NCBI RefSeq assembly: GCF_029910095.1
Contig: NZ_CP094526.1
Location: 6,014,001-6,078,000, forward strand
DNA from: Bradyrhizobium sp. ISRA464
GTDB taxonomy: Bacteria; Pseudomonadota; Alphaproteobacteria; Rhizobiales; Xanthobacteraceae
Length of the DNA: 64,000 bases
Direction of reading: 5' to 3'
The position numbers and the translations under genes are program-made. Positions 18,034 to 26,256 of this stretch are shown in pieces. The notes beneath the pieces are model-generated. The model was not told where the DNA came from, did no database searches, and worked only from the letters and a program-made list of their open reading frames with translations. Numbering within the stretch: the first letter of the stretch is position 1; each line of letters opens with the position of its first letter.

Positions 18034-18948
18034 ATGGAGTCCTCCACCGCCAACATGACCGCTCATCCGACTCTCGCCGACATCGCGGCCACGCTGGAGC
18101 AATCCCCCGACTACCGGGTGTTGCGCCGTCTGGTTCCGCGCTCGGAGTTCACCCCGGGCAATGGCGAAGCTGCAAAGACCGCGATCTTGCTTGACGTCGA
18201 GACCACTGGCCTCGATCCGGTCCGTGACGAGATCATTGAACTCGGCATGGTCAAGTTCACTTATCTGCCGGACGGCCGGATCGCACGCGTCATCGACAGC
18301 TTCAGCTGCTTCAACCAACCCTCGGTGGCCATTCCCGCCGAGATCACCGCCCTCACCGGGATAACCGATGAGATGGTCCGTGGGCACCAGCTTGAGGAGG
18401 ATCGTGTCAACCAATTCGTCTCCGATGCTGTCGTGGTCATCGCCCACAATGCGGCCTTCGATCGCAAGTTCATGGAGCGCTACGCGCCGCTGTTCGCGCA
18501 CAAGGCCTGGGCGTGTTCGGTCAGCGAGGTGGAATGGCGCAGCCACGGTTTTGAAGGATCGCGCCTGTCCTATCTCCTCATGAAGGCCGGCCTGTTTCAC
18601 GAGGCGCACCGGGCGGTCGACGATTGCCTGGCGCTGCTCGAGATCCTGGCGCTTCGCCTGCCCAACCTCGATCGCACCATCCTCTCCATCCTGCTCGAGC
18701 GAGCCCGGCGCAAGACGATCAGGATCTGGGCTGAGCACTCGCCCTTTGAACTCAAGGACGAGCTCAAGCGGCGCGGCTATCGCTGGAGCGACGGCGCCGA
18801 CGGTCGACCGCGATCCTGGTACATCGACGTTGAGGAAAGCGATCAGGCGGCGGAGATCGACTACCTGCAGCGAACAATCTATCAGCGCGAGCTCGAGGTG
18901 CGAATTCAGACCCTGACCGCGTTCGACCGCTTCTCGATCCGGGTCTAG
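18034..18948 (+). CDS. 3'-5' exonuclease, DEDDh type (DNA polymerase III epsilon-like)
   Basis: A 304-residue protein with the three exonuclease motifs: Exo I DVETTG (Asp54, Glu56), Exo II HNAAFDRKF (Asp143) and Exo III HRAVDD (His192, Asp196). These residues bind two metal ions for stepwise hydrolysis from a 3' end. It is longer than a bare proofreading domain; the C-terminal hundred residues (RARRKTIRIWAEHSPFELKD onwards, with RGYRWSDGADGRPRSWY) are a separate domain seen in stand-alone exonucleases of this type. A second start at 18055 is possible; neither has a strong ribosome binding site. It is not in an operon with replication genes. Confidence 0.85.
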   Translation: MESSTANMTAHPTLADIAATLEQSPDYRVLRRLVPRSEFTPGNGEAAKTAILLDVETTGLDPVRDEIIELGMVKFTYLPDGRIARVIDSFSCFNQPSVAIPAEITALTGITDEMVRGHQLEEDRVNQFVSDAVVVIAHNAAFDRKFMERYAPLFAHKAWACSVSEVEWRSHGFEGSRLSYLLMKAGLFHEAHRAVDDCLALLEILALRLPNLDRTILSILLERARRKTIRIWAEHSPFELKDELKRRGYRWSDGADGRPRSWYIDVEESDQAAEIDYLQRTIYQRELEVRIQTLTAFDRFSIRV

Positions 18949-19376
18949 GCGATTGATGGTGTGCAGCGGCCTTTGTGCGTCGCGAAGCGCCTCGCCCTGC
19001 GAGGGCCTAGCGACAGCCGATCTATCGTATCCGTGCATTTCGGCGTATCCCACGTCATCAACTCCTGCCGCCAAGCACTTTGGGCTTGGTCTTGGCAGCT
19101 TGGCCCTGAATTTGTCGCGCCCGCCGCAGAGACGGTCGAGCTTGCGCGCAAGCAACGCTTTGGCCGAGCGCAACGGTATACCAGCAGGTTCTAGCGAGTG
19201 CGCGATTTACGAGGTCGGGCCCACGCGGGAGATCTGCGTGCACACAGGAAAGCTACGATTCTCGTCAGGTCGAAGAGGACTAGAGTACTGTCTTGAACAT
19301 GAGCTTAGATGGCAAGGAGCGGAACGGCATCTATGTCGGCCGGCGCAAGGGCGACTCGCCAAGCTGTCCAGCACGA
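18949..19376. other. Gene-poor stretch, no supported gene
   Basis: Open frames exist here on both strands but none has a ribosome binding site, a recognisable domain or normal composition. The segment precedes a decayed cytochrome c and may hold further remnants. No repeats or RNA genes were recognised. Confidence 0.5.
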
Positions 19377-19647
19377 GATGGCATGCCTCTGATCCTCGGT
19401 GTGCAGGCTGCTACACGCTGGTGTGTTCGGCACCCGAACACCTCCCGCCCTGGACCGCGTTGTCGTCTGATAATAATCGCGCCGCCCTTCCGAACACTGC
19501 ATGAGGGTCGAGATGCTGCAGGAGGCACTCGCAGAGGCATTCGTCACCGGCCATCCGAGCATGCCCGAGTTCAGCTTCGAGCCGGATCAGGTCAATGATT
19601 TCATCCTGTTCCTGAAGTCGCTGGAGGGCAGGAAGCCTGGCCGTTGA
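19377..19647 (+). pseudogene. Remnant of a small c-type cytochrome
   Basis: The last 48 codons (ATG at 19501 to TGA at 19647) read like the C-terminus of an alphaproteobacterial cytochrome c: MLQEALAEAFVTGHPSMPEF, then FEPDQVNDFILFLKSLEG. The preceding part, APPFRTLHEG, lies in another frame just upstream, so a frameshift with a small deletion occurs near 19500. Further upstream the heme motif CXXCH is not intact; CVRH at 19422-19433 in the APPFRTL frame may be what is left of it. No heme could be attached. The assignment rests on the recognisable tail and is moderate in certainty. Confidence 0.5.
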
Positions 19648-19760
19648 GTGAGATCAATGCGTCGCTCGGACGGTGGCGGAGGGATAGGCCTTGCGACAAT
19701 GCCATGATCATCCGCAAGCTCGAATTAGCTCACCCCGGGGCGGAGCGGGGCATGGCAGCC

Positions 19761-19958
19761 CTATCGCGCGATCTCTATCGGCACGCCGGGCGCCCGATCA
19801 AGCGGCGGGTGTGGCTTCGCAAGCCCGGTCGTACCTGGCGGCGTGTCATTGCTGGCCACGCGCGTCTTGACGTTCTCCAGCGTGGTAACTGTTGCTGCTA
19901 TAAGTGCGAGCGCGAGAGCGAATGCGAAAAGGATCAGTGCCGTTCGATGACTGTTCAT
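19761..19958 (-). CDS. Small single-pass membrane or secreted protein
   Basis: A 65-residue frame from an ATG at 19958 with a clear GGAGG eight bases upstream (19971-19967). The N-terminus MNSHRTALILFAFALALALI is a classical membrane anchor or signal segment, followed by ATVTTLENVKTRVASNDT and a proline-rich tail. No domain is recognised. The strong ribosome binding site and anchor make it more convincing than the overlapping open frame on the other strand. Confidence 0.6.
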   Translation of the reverse strand: MNSHRTALILFAFALALALIAATVTTLENVKTRVASNDTPPGTTGLAKPHPPLDRAPGVPIEIAR

Positions 19959-20229
19959 CACACTCACCTCCAGCGGAAACTGGAATAACGCACTGCAGCG
20001 ATTTTGGGTTCCGCGCCAACCTACCGAAGGGCCCTCATGCTTTACGAAACGAGAGGCTCAGACCGGCACACCGCTAAATTGCGAGCATCCCCAAAATGGG
20101 AAAACTCGGATCTCCAGGGGACTTACGGCGATGTGGCCAAAGTAGTGCGGCTGCACGACGAGCGCGCTACTGGGAACGAACCCCACGATGGTTCGTTGGC
20201 CGGACCGCACCACGATCGGGGAAACCGTC

Positions 20230-20667
20230 ATGACCGACCCTTTAACGCCCGCCGACACACGGCAGCGATCATCAGCACTGTGGCTGGTGGCTGCACTACT
20301 TGTCATCATCGCGGCTGGCAGCTTCCTTTGGGTGCACTACAGTACCGGCAGCAAGTCGGTTGCCCCGCAACAAAAGGCCGAGGTGGCGTCTCCCCCAGAC
20401 CCGGCGGTTGAGCAGATCAGGCAGACTTTGTCGTCGCTCCAACAGGCGGTGCAAGGGATTCAGTCTGATCAACAGAAGCTGGCTGCTCAGGTCAACGAAA
20501 TTCAACAGAAGGCATCAGTACAACAGGGCGAGCAAAAGCTATTGTCTGATCAGCTTGGTTCGCTGACTTCGCGACTTGACTCACTGGCATCGGCGAACGC
20601 TGAGAACCCCGCTGCAACACAGCAGACCGCTCCAGCCCCGCAAAGAGCCAAGCGTAGCAAGCGATAG
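20230..20667 (+). CDS. Single-pass membrane protein with periplasmic coiled coil
   Basis: A 145-residue protein. After a short polar head, residues about 15-34 (ALWLVAALLVIIAAGSFLWV) form one transmembrane helix. Residues about 60-125 are rich in Gln, Leu, Ser and Asp in heptad-like spacing (IRQTLSSLQQAVQGIQSDQQ, then KLLSDQLGSLTSRLDSLASA), predicting a coiled coil. The tail is basic (QRAKRSKR). GGGGAAA lies before the ATG at 20230. The design suggests a self-assembling anchor or scaffold; the function is unknown. Confidence 0.7.
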   Translation: MTDPLTPADTRQRSSALWLVAALLVIIAAGSFLWVHYSTGSKSVAPQQKAEVASPPDPAVEQIRQTLSSLQQAVQGIQSDQQKLAAQVNEIQQKASVQQGEQKLLSDQLGSLTSRLDSLASANAENPAATQQTAPAPQRAKRSKR

Positions 20668-20948
20668 CGGTCACGATTCTGCCGCGAATCTTGGGCGAAC
20701 TCAGACTGCGCTGCCTCACATGGCTGTCGCAAAGCGGCCTCAGTCCAACCCCAGCCACTACCCCGGACCGAGGCCGCTCTTTTTCCGCGGTCTAGTCGAG
20801 CGCTTGGCGCGTACCCCAGCACATTTTGCGCCGAAGCATCTCACGACATTTGCGAATCTGCATCCGGGGTCATCAACCCTACCACAGGCGCGCCAAAGCG
20901 CATCTTGAAGCGGCCGTCCTTGGAATTCGTCAGGGGTGCTCCCTTCCG

Positions 20949-21370
20949 TCATGCGGCTGTCGGCCCCGGATCGTCATCCGATGTCCCTGCCTCTGCGAAT
21001 GTTGGAGCGCGGAACACCGGCACGACATTCGAGCGCGATCGTTCCACGTTCTCGATCCTGACGACGTTCAGGCAACCGGCGACGAAGTAAGGCATCCGGT
21101 CGCCCGCCGCAGGCCAATCAGGGCGGCCCCCAATGTCGACAGCACCGAGATGCGGGCAAGATCGAAAGACTGGTCTTCAGGCCAGACCAGTTGAACCGTC
21201 TTTAGCGGAACGCCCCAGTTCGCCCGGTAGGTCACCCATGATCCTATCCTCAAGCGAGTCGGCATCTTCCACGTCGGACACGATCTCCGCCCGATTGATC
21301 TCACCCATCAGGAGAAGTGCGTCCATATCCCCTCGATTCCAGGCTGCGCGCGAGTCGCGGGTAGTCTGAT
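20949..21370 (-). pseudogene. Decayed Rnk/GreA-C-type regulator, copy 1 (multiple frameshifts)
   Basis: Three reading frames in succession give pieces of one nucleoside diphosphate kinase regulator-type protein. The first is MGEINRAEIVSDVEDADSLE (from 21308). The second is GSWVTYRANWGVPLKTVQLV with ISVLSTLGAALIGLR (ending near 21090). The third is GDRMPYFVAGCLNVVRIENV through to a TGA at 20949. At least two frameshifts are therefore present, and a further one may lie before MGEIN. Intact relatives of this family bind RNA polymerase through a GreA/GreB C-terminal fold. Two other copies lie within 4 kb (22605-22940 and 24651-25067). Confidence 0.7.
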
Positions 21371-21757
21371 GCCGTCAACGCAATCTTCGGAAAAGGCAAC
21401 AAGAGCGACCTCGTTCTTCGCAAGATGAAGGGGCTTCGAAGATGAAGCCACTCTCTCAGGTTTTAAGGAGGTGAAGGACCCGGACGGCGCGAGCAGCCGA
21501 TTCGGAAAAAAGGGGACCGCAAATGCGCGACCTGCATGCGGACGATGGCGCGCGACACCTGAATCGATTTCGACGACTTAAGTCATGGATTTTCGCCAAC
21601 ATAGTCTGTTACCTGGAGGTCGGCATTGCGACGAAAGCGCACACGTCGAATTCAAGCGACGATCACTTCACCTTGCGTCCGCATTACGCCAAACGAGGTA
21701 CAGTCAAGGCAAGCGAATTGAATTGACATTTTTCTGCAAAGATCCTGCTATCAACGC
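21371..21757. other. Gene-poor leader region before the second LysR gene
   Basis: No convincing gene. An imperfect tandem repeat is present: CTTCGCAAGATGAAG at 21416-21430 and CTTCGAAGATGAAG at 21434-21447. The segment is more AT-rich towards the LysR start. A TTGACA at 21723-21728 with a weak TGCTAT 17 bases later lies so close to the ATG (21758) that a leaderless transcript is possible. Confidence 0.4.
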
Positions 21758-22603
21758 ATGGATATCGAACTCGCCAGAACATTTGTCGAGATCGTCTCAA
21801 CCGGCAGCTTCATCAAGGCTGCCGAACGCCTGAATGTCGCACAGACGACGGTCAGCGCGCGCATACGCCTCCTTGAGCAGCAACTCGGGCGGCCTCTGTT
21901 CGTTCGAAACAAGGCTGGCGCGAATCTCACTCCCGCCGGTCAGCAGTTCTTGCGCTTTGCCCCAAATTTCGTGCAGTTGTGGCAGCGTGCAAAGCAGCAG
22001 GTGGCGGTGCCCGAAGGCCACAGCGCCGTGTTGACGATCGGAAGCGAAGTCAGCTTATGGCAGCCGCTTCTGGTCGATTGGGTCAGGATGATGCGACGCT
22101 CCCATCCCGACATCGCACTTCGTGTTCATGTCGACGTTCCCCTGGATTTGACTTCGCACGTTGCGGCGGGACTCGTGGATATTGCCATCATGTATGCTCC
22201 GCACCATCGGCCGGGAATAGGGGTCGATTTGTTGATGGAGGAAGAGCTCGTACTCGTGACCACCGATCTTGCGAAACATCGCAAAAGCGATCCTCGGTAT
22301 GTCCATGTCGAATGGGGCTCGGAGTTCTCCCTTCATCACGCAATGAGTTTTCCGGATACGGTCCCGAGCCTGCTGACCAATCTCGGTCCGTTTGCCCTGA
22401 CCTACACTCTTTTGGAAGGAGGCTCCGGATACTTTCGAATGCACGCGATTCAGCCCTATCTATTGACCGGAGACCTCCATCTGGTGCCGGGCGCGCCGCG
22501 GTTCTCTTTCCCAGTCTACGCAACGTACTCCACGAATGTTGATGCCGCCGCGCTGGACGTGGCGCTTGCCGCACTGCGCGCCGCTACAGTCGTGAAGAAG
22601 TAG
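21758..22603 (+). CDS. LysR-family transcriptional regulator
   Basis: A 281-residue regulator, slightly short for the family. The N-terminal helix-turn-helix reads MDIELARTFVEIVSTGSFIK with AERLNVAQTTVSARIRLLE. The effector domain includes GHSAVLTIGSEVSLWQPLL and LVDIAIMYAPHHRPGIG. There is no clear Shine-Dalgarno before the ATG. Neighbours are remnants and small genes, so the target is not evident. A Rnk fragment begins immediately after its stop codon, on the same strand. Confidence 0.85.
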   Translation: MDIELARTFVEIVSTGSFIKAAERLNVAQTTVSARIRLLEQQLGRPLFVRNKAGANLTPAGQQFLRFAPNFVQLWQRAKQQVAVPEGHSAVLTIGSEVSLWQPLLVDWVRMMRRSHPDIALRVHVDVPLDLTSHVAAGLVDIAIMYAPHHRPGIGVDLLMEEELVLVTTDLAKHRKSDPRYVHVEWGSEFSLHHAMSFPDTVPSLLTNLGPFALTYTLLEGGSGYFRMHAIQPYLLTGDLHLVPGAPRFSFPVYATYSTNVDAAALDVALAALRAATVVKK

Positions 22604-22604
22604 G

Positions 22605-22940
22605 AGACGCCTTCGTGAAGAGATCGACCGCGCCGATATTGTTCCGGATGGCGTCGTGCTGAATTCGGTCGTCAGACTCGGATCCAAGGTAAAATTCGTC
22701 GAGCACGCAAATACACTTGCTCGACCTGCCCGTCTTGTCGTTCCGGAGCAGGCCGGAGGTCGCCAGTGCATATCGGTCCTGACTTCGGTCGGAAGTGCTC
22801 TAATCGGCCTCGGGCCCGGACAGTCGTTCCGTTGGACGGAGCATGGCTGGGAACGAAGCCTCACGGTCCTGGACGTAGGAGCAAGCCGGGGATCAGCTCA
22901 ACCCCCATCCAATATGACACGCCCATTGCGCCGACGTTGA
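22605..22940 (+). pseudogene. N-terminally truncated Rnk/GreA-C-type regulator, copy 2
   Basis: Right after the LysR stop, the frame reads LREEIDRADIVPDGVVLNSV, then RLGSKVKFVEHANT, ISVLTSVGSALIGLGPGQSF and RWTEHGWERSLTVLDV. This is the second half of a Rnk-type protein, with the GreA/GreB C-terminal fold present but the N-terminal helical part missing and no plausible ATG. It is probably a remnant joined to the end of the LysR gene, although a GTG start at 22656 could yield a bare C-terminal domain. It is one of three copies in this neighbourhood. Confidence 0.65.
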
Positions 22941-22952
22941 CGGGGCGAACAA

Positions 22953-23096
22953 TCACCCGCGTTTCTGACGGCGCCGTTTTCCGCCGCGTTGCACATTGGA
23001 TGCCCGCTCGGCCTCCCTAAGAAACCACACGAAGGCGGCACCCAGTCCGACGGCAACGGCCACAAGAACGAATGTCAAGGCCGGCGCGGCAAGCAT
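22953..23096 (-). CDS. Very small single-pass membrane protein
   Basis: A 47-residue frame with one transmembrane helix (MLAAPALTFVLVAVAVGLGA, then AFVWFLREAERAS) and a strongly basic tail (RGGKRRRQKRG), which predicts an N-out, C-in topology. It lies between the Rnk fragment and the ferritin-like gene and could be co-transcribed with the latter, whose stop is about 50 bases upstream. The ribosome binding site is weak. No family name can be given. Confidence 0.5.
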   Translation of the reverse strand: MLAAPALTFVLVAVAVGLGAAFVWFLREAERASNVQRGGKRRRQKRG

Positions 23097-23147
23097 TCAG
23101 CTACCGTTCTTTGAGACCTTGCCGTCGGGAGCTCGCGTCACGATCTA

Positions 23148-23693
23148 TCACCGCTCGGACAGAGATCGGGACTTTCCGCTCGCGGCACCGGCATGAACCG
23201 TATCGAGTAGCTCGACCTGCTTGCGATGCAGCAGCAGCAAATACATCAGCTTCGCATTCAGTCTTGAATCGAAGATGTTCAAGACGGCATCCTCGATCAT
23301 ATCCGCCAACCGGGCCTGATGCGAGCGGGCGAATGCGATGGCACTCCGAATGCCGCCTGCCGGATTGGACGGAGCGGCCTCCCTTCTCCGGCCCACCATG
23401 TGTGCGCCGCCTTTCCTGATCATTTCCTTTTTAAGCAGAACGCAAATCGCTCCCTGCGCCAGTTCGGACTCGAAGATGAGGTCTGCGAGATGCTGTTCGA
23501 TAGAGCGGCCGATCGCTGCGAACGCTCCGATGCCTGCTCGCTCGCCTTCGAGGAGGCTATCAAGAAAGATCAACACTTCTCCCCTGGACCAATAACCGAT
23601 GTACGCGGGGTCGCTCTCGCTCATTCCACATGGAGATGATGCGAGTTTACGGCCGCTATCGTCTACGCCAGCTTGTAACGAGGCTTTGTGCAT
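23148..23693 (-). CDS. Helical ferritin-like protein (probably DUF6306 type) with SSPC motif
   Basis: A 181-residue soluble, mostly helical protein. The ATG at 23693 follows GAGGA; an upstream TTG is less likely. Near residue 20 is SSPCGMSESDPAYIGYWSRG, then a helical bundle with carboxylate-rich repeats (EVLIFLDSLLEGERAGIGAF, QHLADLIFESELAQGAICVL, LADMIEDAVLNIFDSRL). The layout resembles small four-helix proteins annotated as DUF6306, thought to be rubrerythrin-like. I recall this family from memory and cannot confirm it here. The SSPC-x-M-x-E-x-x-PAY block recurs in the protein at 26865-27173. Confidence 0.6.
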   Translation of the reverse strand: MHKASLQAGVDDSGRKLASSPCGMSESDPAYIGYWSRGEVLIFLDSLLEGERAGIGAFAAIGRSIEQHLADLIFESELAQGAICVLLKKEMIRKGGAHMVGRRREAAPSNPAGGIRSAIAFARSHQARLADMIEDAVLNIFDSRLNAKLMYLLLLHRKQVELLDTVHAGAASGKSRSLSER

Positions 23694-24053
23694 GATGTCG
23701 TTCCTCAAACGAGGAGAATTGGCCGTCAAGACCGCTCACTTGATGATGCGTCTCGGCCATTTTGACTTGTCGTTCTTTGCACGACATTTGCAAACGAGAA
23801 GATTTGCCGATTTTCAGCAAGGACGTTGATGGGTCCGAGATGCCGGAGAGCCTCGAACATTCAGCACACTCGCGTCGTGCGCCCCACCGCGCCTCATGTC
23901 CAAGCAATCAATAATGTTGCCGTCAAATGACGGGACTTTTCATTTGCCGCGATTGATCGGGGGAATATGTTGACGCCAGGCCCCTAGCTCTGGCCGAATG
24001 TCATCATAAGCGGCGTGTTCGCCAGAGACCAATCGCAAAGAGGGAGATTGCAC
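23694..24053. other. Intergenic region between ferritin-like and stress-protein genes
   Basis: A divergent promoter region with no supported gene. It contains the perfect palindrome CCGTCAAATGACGG at 23920-23933, about 120 bases before the stress-protein start, a plausible operator. No canonical FNR/FixK box was found. Confidence 0.4.
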
Positions 24054-24557
24054 GTGTACCAAAGAATTCTCTTGGCCTTCGACGGATCGGCAGACGGCCG
24101 CGAAGCGCTCGCTCAGACCCAAGGCTTGGCATTGTCGTGCGGTGCTACCGTTCATCTCGTCGCGATCATCGACGGGACCGAAAGCATGCCAGTCGTCGAG
24201 GCGATGTCGTTTGTCGTTTCCGACGCCCAACGATTTGCAGTACAGGCGGCGATTGACGAAGGCGTGAGACGCCTGCATGACGCCGGCTGCTCAACAATGG
24301 GAGCCCTGAGGTACGGCAAGCCATCCGAACAAATCGTTCGTGCTGCCAAGGAGATGAGCGCCGATTTGATCGTGGTCGGTCATCGAGATCAAGGAACGCT
24401 CGCGCGTTGGTTGAATGGCTCCGTGGGAGAAACCATCTTGCACAAGCCGCCATGCAGCGTGCTCGTCGCCGTAAAGTCCGAGACCCGTACGGACAATGTC
24501 AGGCCGGAAGCCAAAGACGAGAGGGAAGCAGCACACTCCGTGATCAATTCGTTCTGA
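24054..24557 (+). CDS. Universal stress protein (UspA family)
   Basis: A 167-residue single-domain Usp protein. The GTG at 24054 is chosen because AGGGAG lies just upstream; the protein then begins VYQRILLAFDGSADGREALA, the usual Usp N-terminus. The nucleotide-binding region reads VVGHRDQGTLARWLNGSVGE, in which the second glycine of the usual G-x2-G motif is Asp (GHRD), so ATP binding may be altered. Usp proteins accumulate under hypoxia, starvation and other stress. Neighbouring Rnk-type and oxidase genes fit a stress setting. Confidence 0.9.
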   Translation: MYQRILLAFDGSADGREALAQTQGLALSCGATVHLVAIIDGTESMPVVEAMSFVVSDAQRFAVQAAIDEGVRRLHDAGCSTMGALRYGKPSEQIVRAAKEMSADLIVVGHRDQGTLARWLNGSVGETILHKPPCSVLVAVKSETRTDNVRPEAKDEREAAHSVINSF

Positions 24558-24650
24558 CCTGCCACATGGTCTTGGTGGGACGTAGAGGTCGGCCCCCTCG
24601 CCCCGCTGCGCTGGGCTCTATTCCCCACAGGCGACATCCAGCGTCGCCCC

Positions 24651-25067
24651 CTACTCGCAACGAAGAACCGTTTTGCTGCTGCGGTCTCCGCTGGCCGCGC
24701 ACCAATCAATCGAAGCGCCCTCGGACAACCCAATCAAGGCGGCTCCCAGGAGCGTCAACACCGAAAGGGCATTTGGTCCGGCGCACGTCTCGCCGGGAAG
24801 CACGAGGGTAATTCGGCTGTCTTCTCCCGTGATATTGTCGCGCAAGTGAACCCGCGAGTGGACGGCGACGACATTTTCTGGAAATTGAGCGTCCGGGACA
24901 ATGGTGGCGCGGTCGAGTTCTCGCAGCAGATTTGAAGCGGCCGCGGACCGCCGCCTGTCTGTCAGTGCTGCAACGGCGATAGAGACCAGTCTTGCTCGAT
25001 CTGTCTTTGAGATCGTAACCGGCGGCAATTTGGTCGGATGAAAATGGCTGGATCTTGCGTAGTTCAC
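24651..25067 (-). CDS. rnk: Rnk/GreA-C-type regulator, copy 3 (apparently intact)
   Basis: A 138-residue protein from a GTG at 25067 with GAGGGGCG upstream. Residues 17-60 form the helical N-terminal part (VTISKTDRARLVSIAVAALT, then ASNLLRELDRATIV). Residues about 65-125 form the GreA/GreB C-terminal fold (VHLRDNITGEDSRITLVLPG and LSVLTLLGAALIGLSEGASI). The tail after DWCAASGDRSSKTV is short. Family members act on RNA polymerase and were first described as regulators of nucleoside diphosphate kinase. This is the only one of the three local copies with an unbroken frame. Confidence 0.75.
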   Translation of the reverse strand: MNYARSSHFHPTKLPPVTISKTDRARLVSIAVAALTDRRRSAAASNLLRELDRATIVPDAQFPENVVAVHSRVHLRDNITGEDSRITLVLPGETCAGPNALSVLTLLGAALIGLSEGASIDWCAASGDRSSKTVLRCE

Positions 25068-25483
25068 GCTCGCCCCTCATTCTCGGCTGGTTGACGGATC
25101 AATTGCGACTCTCCGGAAGGCGCCTCCTGACGATGCAGCGGACGGTCCCTACGATTCCGATCGGCTTTGCCGTCTACCGACCGAAGCGTCCATTCCCAAT
25201 GCTTCGCTAGACTTGGCGACGCCTGATCGCGCTTGACAAGCGACAAATATTGCGTGTTCGAAGCAAAAACGCTGATCGCTCCTCGAATAACCCCGCGCGC
25301 CGCGGAGAACTCGCGCCTGAGGACTGTCGTCCTTGTACGTCTTGCAGCGTTTCTTTGATACGAACGAGCACAAATTATCGCTTGTCAACGGAGAGGAAAG
25401 GAAGGCAATGAGCGGGACAGAACCATCGTCCATGCATGTCTGCGTCTCCGGCACTTTCAACCTGGAACGCAGGGGAGGATCAG
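25068..25483. other. Intergenic region, no supported gene
   Basis: A divergent region between the Rnk gene and an unknown membrane protein. Weak open frames occur on both strands without ribosome binding sites. TTGACAAGCGACAA at 25233-25246 partly resembles an FNR/FixK box but has mismatches and lies about 240 bases from the nearest start. Confidence 0.4.
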
Positions 25484-25972
25484 ATGGAGATCCGTACAAC
25501 CTCTGTGCCGTCGTCCAGATATGACGACTTTCTGTTTGCAGTGATCTGCGAGGATAGTAGCGGAACGCAGCTCAGTGTCATTTCTGCATTGACACGAATG
25601 GGTGTCGACCCCTGGGAAGAAGCGGCTCGTCTTGAAACAATGGCCGGGACACTTGCGCAGAAGCGTTTGGTCTCGGTGCTCCGCAACGTATCCGGACAGA
25701 GCTGGAGCGTCGCCCAGAGGGAAGCGGTCGCGTCGCGGTTGACTGGACTGCTGCCGTCTTCCAAAGCAGACGCAAATTCGATGCCGGCTTCGGAGATAAG
25801 CGTCCGACTGCTGTTTTGCGTCGTAGTTTGGTGGAGCTTCCTGTTCGCAACCGCCGTCTCGACGTATTACAACAACAACAAGGCGGATGGCGCCTCCGCA
25901 AGTTACTCCAGCGCAACGGCCCCCCTGCCGAACTCGAGCACGAGCAGCAGCGCAAGGATTGCCACGGACTGA
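25484..25972 (+). CDS. Single-pass membrane protein of unknown function
   Basis: A 162-residue protein starting at an ATG preceded by GGGGAGG. The N-terminal 90 residues are soluble and well ordered (YDDFLFAVICEDSSGTQLSV, ISALTRMGVDPWEEAARLE), followed by one hydrophobic segment near 110-127 (RLLFCVVVWWSFLFATAV) and a Ser/Asn-rich tail. The SALTRMGVDPWEEA block looks conserved rather than random, and I believe related proteins occur near respiratory genes in rhizobia, but I cannot name the family. It lies upstream of the Tim44-like and oxidase genes on the same strand. Confidence 0.65.
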   Translation: MEIRTTSVPSSRYDDFLFAVICEDSSGTQLSVISALTRMGVDPWEEAARLETMAGTLAQKRLVSVLRNVSGQSWSVAQREAVASRLTGLLPSSKADANSMPASEISVRLLFCVVVWWSFLFATAVSTYYNNNKADGASASYSSATAPLPNSSTSSSARIATD

Positions 25973-26148
25973 CGTTTCCGACAGCACCGCAATGATCGAA
26001 CCCGGATGTTTCGCTGTGGTGTTTTCTCCAACCCGGTGTCACGACCGGGGTGCGCTCACCCCATTGCCCGGCGGCACGAACTCCTTCGTAAGTTTCTTCC
26101 CTCCCACACATCGTGTCAGTCCTTCGACGTTCACTGCAATTCTTTTGG

Positions 26149-26166
26149 TTTAATTGAGCGATTAAA
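26149..26166. promoter_or_regulatory. Inverted repeat upstream of the Tim44-like/oxidase operon
   Basis: TTTAAT, spacer TGAGCG, ATTAAA: a perfect 6-6-6 repeat in an AT-rich patch about 90 bases before the first gene of the operon. It is a candidate regulator binding site; the binder is unknown. Confidence 0.35.
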
Positions 26167-26256
26167 TTCGTTTGTTTGTCCGGAAAGGGCGAGCGACCAT
26201 TCGGGCAACCAGACAGACATATTTCGCCGTGGGCGACAAACATCCGGGAGGTCGCT

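Noticed and set aside
19644..19988. 114-residue plus-strand frame
   Set aside because: It is antisense to a small membrane protein with a strong Shine-Dalgarno, starts at TTG or GTG and looks non-coding in composition.
21523..21726. 67-residue plus-strand frame with GGGGACC upstream
   Set aside because: No domain, no membrane pattern and no neighbour link; too weak to call.
25064..25246. 60-residue minus-strand frame overlapping the Rnk start (GTGA)
   Set aside because: TTG start without ribosome binding site and low-complexity charged composition; the overlap alone is not enough.
25233..25246. FNR/FixK-like box TTGACAAGCGACAA
   Set aside because: The right half deviates from the consensus and the nearest start is about 240 bases away.
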